DNA of 13,991 bases from Domibacillus sp. (lineage in GTDB: Bacteria > Bacillota > Bacilli > Bacillales > Domibacillaceae). Shown here piece by piece: positions 6,927 through 13,542 of the stretch; position 1 is the stretch's first letter, and each line of letters begins with the position of its first letter. A model generated the notes under the pieces. That model saw only the letters and a list, made by a program, of their open reading frames with translations, ran no database searches and was not told where the DNA came from. Where the stretch lies: NCBI GenBank assembly GCA_031177795.1, contig JAPSKG010000030.1:1-13991 (forward strand), in the 5' to 3' direction. The position numbers and the translations under genes are program-made.

Positions 6927-7785
6927 ATTTAAACATGCCTGCTAAAGCATCTACAACCGATTGAAGAAAGTTAATAATGGATTGTAAGATTCCCTGGCCT
7001 TCTTCCGAGCTTTTAAAGGTATCCCATTGCTCTTTTGCTTTATCTATTTGTGAGTTAACCTGGTCCCAATTAAGGTTTAAATCCTGCATTTTTTGAAACA
7101 AAGAAGCCAGTTGATCCGTTTGAGCGTCCGAAAGTGTAATATTCAGCTCGTTTGAAATATTGTTTATGATTACTTGAATGTCCTGGACAGTTTGCGGGTT
7201 TTGTTCGGCAACTTCTTCTTTAATTCGTTCGATGAGCGTTGCTGCTTCTTCTTTTCCAATGTCCTCGCCTAATTTGGCGGTCGTAACCATTTCTTCATTG
7301 GCAACCTGTTTTTGCTCTTCAGGAATTTTTTCGCCTGTTGTTGTTTCATACGCTTTGATAATTCCTGTTAAAGCGGCAGTTCCAGATACTTCAAATGGTG
7401 CAGTAATGTAGATTGTGGCGTCTTTTACACTAGCTGTTGTTAAAGCATTGGTATACATTTCTTTTGACACCCAGGTAATGTTTTTAGTTTCCACATTTAA
7501 GCCGCTGCCAGCTTCTGCGGTGGTAATTTTGCTTGATGAAATAGCTTTTGTGCCAATTTGAGCTTTAGGAATGTAGTCTCCTAAATACTTATGTTCTTCA
7601 GCATTTGAAACAACAATTGTTTCAACATCTGCCGGTACTTCCATTTCTTCAAGTAGCTGCTCTTTTTGTGCAGGGGATAAATTTTCACCAAGGGTCACTA
7701 TAATGTCGCCAGGTGTACTGTCCGCGGAAACGGCAGTTCCCAAACTAAGCAAAGCGATTCCGAGCAAGCTTAATAGTTTTTTCAT
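6925..7785 (-). CDS. ypuA: YpuA-like secreted protein (DUF1002)
   Basis: This 286-residue protein begins with a clear Sec signal peptide: M-K-K, then a hydrophobic core, then A-V-S-A before D-S near residue 21. It is therefore exported, probably to the cell-surface space. The mature part matches my recollection of DUF1002/YpuA: T-P-G-D-I-I-V-T-L-G-E-N-L-S-P-A-Q, followed by an alternating alpha/beta region and a long helical C-terminus rich in N, Q and E. The family's molecular function is not known. The start is supported by GGGAGAG about 7 nt upstream. It is monocistronic and convergent to bkdB, and separates the bkd operon from the mut operon. No strong -35/-10 pair is visible upstream. 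A weak extended -10 (TGCTATTCT at 7917-7909) is possible, as is a 6-bp leader hairpin at 7836-7858. Confidence 0.8.
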   Translation of the reverse strand: MKKLLSLLGIALLSLGTAVSADSTPGDIIVTLGENLSPAQKEQLLEEMEVPADVETIVVSNAEEHKYLGDYIPKAQIGTKAISSSKITTAEAGSGLNVETKNITWVSKEMYTNALTTASVKDATIYITAPFEVSGTAALTGIIKAYETTTGEKIPEEQKQVANEEMVTTAKLGEDIGKEEAATLIERIKEEVAEQNPQTVQDIQVIINNISNELNITLSDAQTDQLASLFQKMQDLNLNWDQVNSQIDKAKEQWDTFKSSEEGQGILQSIINFLQSVVDALAGMFK

Positions 7786-7954
7786 AATCTCTCTCCCGGT
7801 TAAAAAATTGGTTCTTTAAAATGCAAAAAGCAAGACCTGAAAAAACACGGCGTTCAGGACGGCCAAATCATGTAATACCGACGCGTATTCAGTTAAAGAA
7901 CTACTAATAGAATAGCATGTGAATAACAAATTTTCACGTTTTGCTTTAATGCCG

Positions 7955-7984
7955 TTGATTCAAGGAAGCTTTCTGTATTACAAT
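7955..7984 (+). promoter_or_regulatory. probable sigma-A promoter of mutA-mutB-meaB
   Basis: TTGATT (7955-7960), an 18-nt spacer and TACAAT (7979-7984) place the transcription start near 7991. The mutA start codon is about 55 nt further on. The cre palindrome lies about 23 nt downstream of that start point. Confidence 0.5.
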
Positions 7985-8013
7985 AATTAGGAATAAGTTT
8001 TACTGCCAATTTT

Positions 8014-8027
8014 TGAAAACGTTTTCA
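8014..8027. promoter_or_regulatory. cre operator for CcpA
   Basis: TGAAAACGTTTTCA is a perfect 14-bp palindrome fitting the catabolite-responsive element consensus TGWAANCGNTNWCA at every position. It lies between the predicted promoter and the mutA ribosome binding site, a position where CcpA with phosphorylated HPr acts as a roadblock in other Bacillus operons. The expected effect is glucose repression of the methylmalonyl-CoA mutase operon. Confidence 0.8.
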
Positions 8028-8045
8028 ATTGAAGGGGTGGAAAGC

Positions 8046-9572
8046 TTGCAAAAACCAGCGTTTCAGAGGGTTACATGTGCGGAATGGAAAGCAGCCGCAA
8101 AAGCTTCATTAAATGGAAAACCGCTTTCACAGTTGCACACCAGTACAGCAGAAGGAATAAAGCTAAAACCTTTATACACAAAAAAAGACAGACATGAAGC
8201 TTTATCTTTGCCAGGGGAAAAGCCGTTCACCAGAGGATTTCAGCATTCTTTTTCTTTTCCTGAATCAAATGTCAAGCTTGAAACAGACCCAATATCAGAG
8301 GGAGCAGCTGCGGGGATTTTTCCTGATGAGAAAGCTTTTGAAAAATTGAAAAACAGTCCTTTGCTAACTATTAACACAGTACCTTACCATATGTCAGGAG
8401 CCAATGCGGTTCAGGAGCTGGCTCTTGCATTGTCGGAAGCAGCCTTTATAGTGAAAAAACTGCAGAACAGCCATTTAGTTTTTTCAAAATGTATCATTCA
8501 TTTTGCGGCAGGCCCGGATTTTTTCATAGAAATAGCAAAAATCCGCGCTTTTCGAACTCTATGGGCGTCTTTTATGGATGTTTTTAAACTTGAGGACTTT
8601 GAAAAACCTAAAATTAGTGTGGAAACAAGCGAGCTAACTTTTTCCGTTCTGGATCCGCATGTAAACATTTTACGAGCAGGAAGCGCTGCTTTTTCAGCTG
8701 TACTCGGCAACATTGACTATTTAACTGTGATGCCTTTTGATACACCAACCGGGAGTACTTCAAAACTTGCTGAAAGAATAGCTGTTAACATACCGCGCAT
8801 CTTAAAACATGAAGCACTGCTTGACAAAGTAGCCGATCCGGCTGGAGGATCTTATTATATAGAATCTTTAACTGAAGAAATAGGACGGCTAGCATGGGAT
8901 ATGTTTTCAGAAATTGAAGAATCAGGAGGAATAAAAAAAGCTTTACTGAGCGGAACCATTCAAAAACAAATCCTGGATGTGCAAGAAAAGCGGCAGCTTG
9001 AAGTAGAAACACAAAAAAAACAGCTTATTGGAACGAATATTTACGCCAATTCTTTAGATAAACTTAAAGATAAACAGCAAATAAAGGTTAAACAAACAAA
9101 AAAGGGAGAAAAAATTGTTCCTCTTCCGTCAAAAAGATTTGCCGAACCATTTGAGAACCTTCGCCGCCGTTCTTGGCGAATTCAACAAACTGGACAGTCT
9201 GCAATAGCGGGACTTATTTGTCTTGGGGACATAAAAACAAATAAGCCACCTGCCGATTACGTTGCCGGAATGCTCGCAGTGGGAGGGATTGAAACAGTTC
9301 GCTCAACCAATTGCATGTCAATTGAAGAAGCGATTGAATTTGTGAAAAAGCATCCACTTCCTTACTATTGTATTTGCGGCATGGATTTTTTTGATGAGCA
9401 ATTCGGACAGGATCTTATAAACCAATTAAAAAAAATAATAGGGACAGCTGTTATTGACATTGCCGGCAAACAAAAGCCAAGAGGCATTTCAGGCTCAATA
9501 GCAGCGGGAGATAATTTGGTTGAAAAACTGTCTGCTCTGCTTTCCTTGTATGAGGGAGGTAATGAAAATTGA
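8046..9572 (+). CDS. mutA: methylmalonyl-CoA mutase small (non-catalytic) subunit, shortened TIM barrel
   Basis: This is the 508-residue partner of MutB in the heterodimeric adenosylcobalamin-dependent mutase. Family blocks are E-W-K-A-A-A near residue 13, P-F-T-R-G at 60-64, P-Y-H-M-S-G-A-N-A-V-Q-E-L at 113-125, and D-P-A-G-G-S-Y-Y-I-E-S-L. A C-terminal flavodoxin-like domain lacks the cobalamin D-x-H-x-x-G motif, as expected of the small subunit. Catalytic residues found in MutB (the R-Q-Y-A-G tyrosine, the G-T-I-Q-N-D block) are absent. T-R-G to Y-H spans 50 residues here against 170 in MutB, so much of the early barrel is missing although the frame is intact. I chose TTG at 8046 because AAGGGGTGG sits 5-6 nt upstream; an in-frame TTG at 8013 has no binding site and lies in the cre box. 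Confidence 0.88.
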   Translation: MQKPAFQRVTCAEWKAAAKASLNGKPLSQLHTSTAEGIKLKPLYTKKDRHEALSLPGEKPFTRGFQHSFSFPESNVKLETDPISEGAAAGIFPDEKAFEKLKNSPLLTINTVPYHMSGANAVQELALALSEAAFIVKKLQNSHLVFSKCIIHFAAGPDFFIEIAKIRAFRTLWASFMDVFKLEDFEKPKISVETSELTFSVLDPHVNILRAGSAAFSAVLGNIDYLTVMPFDTPTGSTSKLAERIAVNIPRILKHEALLDKVADPAGGSYYIESLTEEIGRLAWDMFSEIEESGGIKKALLSGTIQKQILDVQEKRQLEVETQKKQLIGTNIYANSLDKLKDKQQIKVKQTKKGEKIVPLPSKRFAEPFENLRRRSWRIQQTGQSAIAGLICLGDIKTNKPPADYVAGMLAVGGIETVRSTNCMSIEEAIEFVKKHPLPYYCICGMDFFDEQFGQDLINQLKKIIGTAVIDIAGKQKPRGISGSIAAGDNLVEKLSALLSLYEGGNEN

Positions 9573-11752
9573 ACTTAAAAGACGTAAATCCTTTTAAAAA
9601 AAGACCTGCTAAAACAATGGAAGAATGGAAGAAAGCAGTGGAAGAAGAAGTAGAGTGTTCATTTGAAAAACTGTTATTTGAAACAAATGAATTTATCCAT
9701 CTGCAGCCAATTTACACAGCAGAAGACACCGAGTTACTAGCACATGTAAATGATTTCCCCGGTCTTGCACCGTATACACGCGGCCCGTATCCGACTATGT
9801 ATGTAAATCGTCCGTGGACAATCCGCCAGTATGCGGGTTATTCAACTGCAGAAGAAAGCAACGCCTTTTATCGCCGCAATCTGGCCATGGGGCAAAAAGG
9901 ATTGTCTGTTGCCTTTGATTTACCGACACATCGAGGGTACGATTCAGATCATCCGCGTGTTATAGGAGATGTTGGAAAAGCGGGAGTGGCGATTGATTCA
10001 GTAGAAGACATGAAAGTTTTATTTGACAATATTCCTCTTGATCAAATGTCTGTGTCTATGACGATGAATGGGGCCGTTTTGCCCATTATGGCTTTTTTTA
10101 TCGTGACAGCAGAAGAACAAGGAGTAGCGAAATCCCGATTATCTGGAACCATACAAAACGATATATTAAAAGAATACATGGTTCGAAATACGTATATTTA
10201 TCCGCCTGAAACATCTATGCGCATTATTGCGGATATATTCAAATATACTTCTTCATACATGCCAAAATTTAATTCTATTTCGATTTCCGGCTACCACATG
10301 CAGGAAGCAGGAGCTCCCGCTGATATTGAGCTGGCTTATACACTTGCAGATGGACTGGAGTATGTGCGGACGGGACTTGCCGCAGGTATTGACATTGATT
10401 TGTTTGCTCCCCGGCTTTCTTTTTTTTGGGCAGTGGGCATGAATTACTTTATGGAAGTGGCAAAAATGAGAGCAGCCCGCCGAATGTGGGCAGAGCTGAT
10501 AAAACCTTTTGAGCCGAAAAATGAAAAATCTCTAGCCCTGCGGACGCACTCCCAAACTTCCGGCTGGAGTTTAACAGAGCAGGACCCTTTTAACAATGTA
10601 ACACGCACTCTGGTTGAAGCTCATGCCGCAGCTATGGGGCACACACAATCTCTTCATACTAATGCACTTGATGAAGCGATTGCACTGCCGACCGATTTTT
10701 CAGCAAGAATTGCTCGCAATACACAGCTTTTTTTGCAGGCGGAAACTGGGATTACAAATGTGATTGATCCGTGGGGCGGCTCTTATTATGTAGAATCGTT
10801 AACAAAGAAATTAATGGACCGTGCCTGGAGCCACATCAAAGAAATTGAGTCTCTGGGCGGCATGGCCAAAGCAATTGAAACAGGTTTTCCAAAGATGAAA
10901 ATCGAAGAAGCGGCTGCCCGCCGCCAAGCAAAAATTGATTCTGGAACAGAAATTATTGTTGGACTAAACAAATATCGATTAGAAAAAGAAGATCCAATCG
11001 ATATTTTAGCAATTGATAATACCGAGGTCCGCCTTAATCAAATTAAGCGAATTGAAAAAGTAAAAGCCGACCGGGACACCCAAAAGGTTGTTGAATCCCT
11101 GCAAGCAATTACAAAAGCTATACAATCAGGAACAGAGAATTTGCTGGAATTAGCAGTGGAGGCAGCAAGAAATCGCGCTACTCTTGGCGAAATTTCAAAT
11201 GCTGTTGAAGCGGCCAGCGGCAGGCATAAGGCGGTGATTCGATCTGTGAGCGGAGTATACAGTTCAAACTTTTCCGATTCAGAACAAATAAAAATTATAC
11301 AAGAAATGACAGCTGAATTTGAAGAAAACGAAGGGCGCCGCCCGCGTATTTTAATGGCAAAAATGGGCCAGGACGGGCATGACCGCGGGGCCAAAGTGAT
11401 TGCCGCTGCCTATGCAGATTTTGGTTTTGATATTGATATTGGCCCTTTGTTCCAAACACCGGAAGAAACAGCGAAACAAGCGGTTGAAAATGACGTGCAT
11501 GCAGTCGGGTTCAGCTCTCTTGCTGCAGGGCATAAAACACTCCTTCCTGCTCTTATAAAAGAACTGAAAAAACTTGGACGGGAAGATATTATTGTTTTTA
11601 TCGGCGGCGTTATTCCTGCTCAAGACTACGATTTTTTAAAACAAAACGGCGCTGCGGCCATTTTTGGGCCCGGAACAATTATTCCTGTTTCAGCACAAGT
11701 GGTTTTAGAGAAAATTTATGAACGGCTTGGATACGAGGAAGTGAAGGAATGA
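9569..11752 (+). CDS. mutB: methylmalonyl-CoA mutase large (catalytic) subunit
   Basis: This 727-residue adenosylcobalamin enzyme interconverts methylmalonyl-CoA and succinyl-CoA. The N-terminal TIM barrel carries R-P-W-T-I-R-Q-Y-A-G with Y88, and S-G-Y-H-M-Q-E-A-G with H243. These match Tyr89 and His244 of the Propionibacterium shermanii enzyme, and R206 matches Arg207. The C-terminal cobalamin domain shows G-Q-D602-G-H604-D-R-G607, with H604 the cobalt ligand. The R-P-W-T-I-R-Q-Y-A-G signature argues for methylmalonyl-CoA rather than isobutyryl-CoA mutase. The start is TTG at 9569, with GAGGGAGGT 8 nt upstream; the nearby ATG at 9562 is out of frame and soon stops. It overlaps mutA by TTGA and meaB by ATGA, so translation is probably coupled. 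Confidence 0.95.
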   Translation: MNLKDVNPFKKRPAKTMEEWKKAVEEEVECSFEKLLFETNEFIHLQPIYTAEDTELLAHVNDFPGLAPYTRGPYPTMYVNRPWTIRQYAGYSTAEESNAFYRRNLAMGQKGLSVAFDLPTHRGYDSDHPRVIGDVGKAGVAIDSVEDMKVLFDNIPLDQMSVSMTMNGAVLPIMAFFIVTAEEQGVAKSRLSGTIQNDILKEYMVRNTYIYPPETSMRIIADIFKYTSSYMPKFNSISISGYHMQEAGAPADIELAYTLADGLEYVRTGLAAGIDIDLFAPRLSFFWAVGMNYFMEVAKMRAARRMWAELIKPFEPKNEKSLALRTHSQTSGWSLTEQDPFNNVTRTLVEAHAAAMGHTQSLHTNALDEAIALPTDFSARIARNTQLFLQAETGITNVIDPWGGSYYVESLTKKLMDRAWSHIKEIESLGGMAKAIETGFPKMKIEEAAARRQAKIDSGTEIIVGLNKYRLEKEDPIDILAIDNTEVRLNQIKRIEKVKADRDTQKVVESLQAITKAIQSGTENLLELAVEAARNRATLGEISNAVEAASGRHKAVIRSVSGVYSSNFSDSEQIKIIQEMTAEFEENEGRRPRILMAKMGQDGHDRGAKVIAAAYADFGFDIDIGPLFQTPEETAKQAVENDVHAVGFSSLAAGHKTLLPALIKELKKLGREDIIVFIGGVIPAQDYDFLKQNGAAAIFGPGTIIPVSAQVVLEKIYERLGYEEVKE

Positions 11753-12828
11753 CGCAAGAACATTGTGACCCTGAAAAAAAGGCGGAAAACATGCTTGCCA
11801 GCAATACGAAACCAGCCCGTAAAACATTCCGGAGAAAAACTGTAGTTCCGGCAAACCTGGATGCGATTGCAGCAGGCGTGTTAAATGGCTCCATCAAAGA
11901 ACTCGCCAAAGCGATTACCTTTGTTGAAAGCAATGCTCCAGATCACTTTAACTCTGGACAAAAGCTGCTTCAAAGCTTACTTCCCTATACAGGAAACGCC
12001 ATCCGCATTGGCATCACGGGAGTACCCGGTGCTGGGAAAAGCACGTTTATTGAAGCGTTTGGCATGATGCTTGCTGAAGCTGGCCACCGTGTGGCGGTTC
12101 TTGCTGTTGATCCAAGTTCCTCTATTTCTGGTGGGTCTATTTTAGGAGATAAAACAAGGATGGAACAGCTGGCTAAGCAACCCAATGCATTTATCCGTCC
12201 TTCTCCATCAAGTGGAACATTAGGCGGCGTGCATCGGAAAACGCGTGAAACGATGCTTTTGTGCGAAGCTGCGGGCTTTGATGTTATTTTAGTTGAAACA
12301 GTTGGAGTGGGGCAAAGCGAATTTATGGTGCGCAGTATGGTTGATTTTTTTATGCTTCTGGCTTTAACGGGGGCAGGAGACGAATTACAAGGAATGAAAA
12401 AAGGCATTCTTGAACTTGCAGATATGATCGTTGTTAACAAAGCAGATGGAGACAACAAGCTTCTTGCTGAAAAAACCATGCATGAATACAACCGGATTCT
12501 CCATTTTTTACAGCCTGCAACAAAAGGTTGGGAAACCAGAGCTTACACATGTTCTGCTTTAAAAAAGCAAGGGATCGGGTTTGTCTGGAGTGTCATCAAA
12601 GAGTTTCAAGTTAGAGCAAATGCGTCAGGAGTTTTAACAGAGCGGCGGCGTACCCAAACAAAAGACTGGCTGCACGAGCTGATTTTTGAACAACTAAAAC
12701 ATCAGTTTTACGGCCATTCATATGTAAAAGACCATCTTCACGATTTTGAAAAAAAAGCTATCAGTGGTCAAGTAACACCAGCACAAGCTGTGGAAAGCTT
12801 ATTCAAACAAGTATTCAAAAAAGTGTAG
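11749..12828 (+). CDS. meaB: MeaB/ArgK-type GTPase, methylmalonyl-CoA mutase chaperone
   Basis: This 359-residue G3E-family P-loop GTPase is expected to assist cofactor loading and protect the mutase from inactivation, as shown for MeaB in Methylobacterium. The Walker A motif is G91-V-P-G-A-G-K-S98. It is followed by V-D-P-S-S, G-D-K-T-R-M, the E-T-V-G-V-G-Q-S-E switch region and N-K-A-D as the base-specificity motif. The C-terminal helical dimerisation arm is present. The first 30 or so residues are a polar extension before the conserved domain. ATG 11749 overlaps the mutB stop; an alternative ATG at 11791, with AAGGCGG upstream, would remove 14 residues. It is the last gene of the mut operon. 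In other bacilli the epimerase and carboxylase genes may follow it, but they do not here. Confidence 0.93.
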   Translation: MTQEHCDPEKKAENMLASNTKPARKTFRRKTVVPANLDAIAAGVLNGSIKELAKAITFVESNAPDHFNSGQKLLQSLLPYTGNAIRIGITGVPGAGKSTFIEAFGMMLAEAGHRVAVLAVDPSSSISGGSILGDKTRMEQLAKQPNAFIRPSPSSGTLGGVHRKTRETMLLCEAAGFDVILVETVGVGQSEFMVRSMVDFFMLLALTGAGDELQGMKKGILELADMIVVNKADGDNKLLAEKTMHEYNRILHFLQPATKGWETRAYTCSALKKQGIGFVWSVIKEFQVRANASGVLTERRRTQTKDWLHELIFEQLKHQFYGHSYVKDHLHDFEKKAISGQVTPAQAVESLFKQVFKKV

Positions 12829-12830
12829 GT

Positions 12831-12865
12831 AAAAAAAGGGCCATTCGAGTTAAACTCGAATGGCC
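12831..12865 (-). terminator. strong hairpin with T run on the minus strand only
   Basis: GGCCATTCGAGT (12839-12850) and ACTCGAATGGCC (12854-12865) form a perfect 12-bp stem around a 3-nt loop. Seven A (12831-12837) precede it on the plus strand. Downstream on the plus strand the bases are AAATACAGG, not a T run. It is therefore a canonical intrinsic terminator for minus-strand transcription, and only a possible 3'-end stabiliser or weak terminator for meaB. Confidence 0.7.
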
Positions 12866-12900
12866 AAATACAGGGAGTATAGGGGTATGGATCCAGTTGC
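12831..12900 (-). ncRNA. putative small antisense-oriented RNA with C-rich motifs
   Basis: A TATACT -10 box on the minus strand (12912-12907) would start a transcript near 12900 that ends about 70 nt later at the minus-strand terminator. The transcript would contain A-C-C-C-C-T and, in a possible small hairpin loop (ATAC-TCCCT-GTAT), a UCCC motif. Such C-rich single-stranded motifs are used by Gram-positive small RNAs to pair with ribosome binding sites. No open reading frame of note is seen on this strand. No known RNA family was recognised. The call depends on the promoter and terminator alone. Confidence 0.3.
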
Positions 12901-12906
12901 TTTATT

Positions 12907-12933
12907 AGTATACCCGGCTTAAAAGAATGTAAA
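12907..12933 (-). promoter_or_regulatory. possible promoter of the putative small RNA
   Basis: The minus strand reads TTTACA (12933-12928), then 15 nt, then TATACT (12912-12907). The -10 box is good, but the spacer is short. With 17 nt the -35 would be TGTTTA, a poorer match. Confidence 0.3.
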
Positions 12934-12988
12934 CATCAATTTAAAAACCTGACTGAAAGATTCACGGATCAGTTGCCGGTCCATTTTA

Positions 12989-13017
12989 TTGAAATAAACG
13001 TTTGTTTCCCTTATGAT
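12989..13017 (+). promoter_or_regulatory. sigma-A promoter of brxB
   Basis: TTGAAA (12989-12994), a 17-nt spacer and TATGAT (13012-13017) predict a start near 13024, 25 nt before the brxB ATG. This makes brxB independent of the mut operon. Confidence 0.7.
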
Positions 13018-13048
13018 TAAGCTAACAACTAAAAAAGGAGAGAAAAAT

Positions 13049-13486
13049 ATGGGAATGGATTTTAATTTTTTTATGAATGATGTCGTTCGCCAGGCGCGAG
13101 ATGAAATTAAAGCAGCTGGCTACACAGAATTAACAACACCTGAAGAAGTAGATACAGTGTTAAGCGAAAAAGGCACAACGCTTGTAATGGTAAACTCGGT
13201 TTGTGGCTGTGCAGGAGGAATTGCCCGTCCAGCCGCAGCGCATGCGATTCATTACGATAAACGCCCGGATCGCTTGGTGACTGTTTTTGCAGGACAGGAC
13301 AAAGAAGCAACAGCAAAGGCGCGCAGCTTTTTCACTGGCTATCCGCCATCATCCCCGTCTTTTGCTTTGATTAAAGATGGCCAAGTACAAGCAATGGTGG
13401 AGCGTCATGAAATCGAGGGACATCATCCGATGTCTGTTGTCGAACATCTGCAGACACTTTTTGATCAGTACTGTGAAGAAGTGTAA
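13049..13486 (+). CDS. brxB: bacilliredoxin BrxB (YqiW family)
   Basis: This 145-residue thioredoxin-fold cytoplasmic protein would remove bacillithiol from S-bacillithiolated proteins during thiol or hypochlorite stress. The active site is C52-G-C54 in N-S-V-C-G-C-A-G-G-I-A-R-P, the unusual C-x-C motif of the BrxA/BrxB (DUF1094) family. G-Y-P-P-S-S-P-S-F-A and R-H-E-I-E-G-H-H-P are further family blocks. I chose the ATG at 13049 because AAAAAAGGAG lies 8 nt upstream; an in-frame ATG at 13013 lies inside the promoter's -10 box. The BrxA/BrxB paralogues are hard to separate by eye. The BrxB call rests on the N-terminus and on synteny with yqjA beside a bkd operon. It implies that the organism makes bacillithiol. 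Confidence 0.93.
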   Translation: MGMDFNFFMNDVVRQARDEIKAAGYTELTTPEEVDTVLSEKGTTLVMVNSVCGCAGGIARPAAAHAIHYDKRPDRLVTVFAGQDKEATAKARSFFTGYPPSSPSFALIKDGQVQAMVERHEIEGHHPMSVVEHLQTLFDQYCEEV

Positions 13487-13499
13487 AGATGACTTGAAG

Positions 13500-13526
13500 C
13501 CCTGCCAGATTCGGCAGGGTTTTCTT
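13500..13526 (+). terminator. intrinsic terminator after brxB
   Basis: CCCTGCC (13500-13506), a 6-nt loop and GGCAGGG (13513-13519) make a 7-bp GC-rich stem followed by TTTTCTT. The T run is short and interrupted. No separate promoter is visible in the 16 nt before yqjA, so partial readthrough may supply yqjA transcription. Confidence 0.75.
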
Positions 13527-13542
13527 ATTTGAGGTGAAAAAG

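Noticed and set aside
7836..7858. Hairpin CCTGAA/TTCAGG in the ypuA leader as a riboswitch or attenuator
   Set aside because: The stem is only 6 bp with an 11-nt loop, has no T run and no alternative pairing that I could find.
7929..7943. CodY-box-like AATTTTCACGTTTTG upstream of the mut promoter
   Set aside because: Only the first half matches the AATTTTCWGAAAATT consensus.
11985..12491. 168-codon minus-strand open frame within meaB
   Set aside because: It is an antisense shadow of the conserved GTPase domain, with low-complexity Ser/Pro/Ile composition and no ribosome binding site that I could see.
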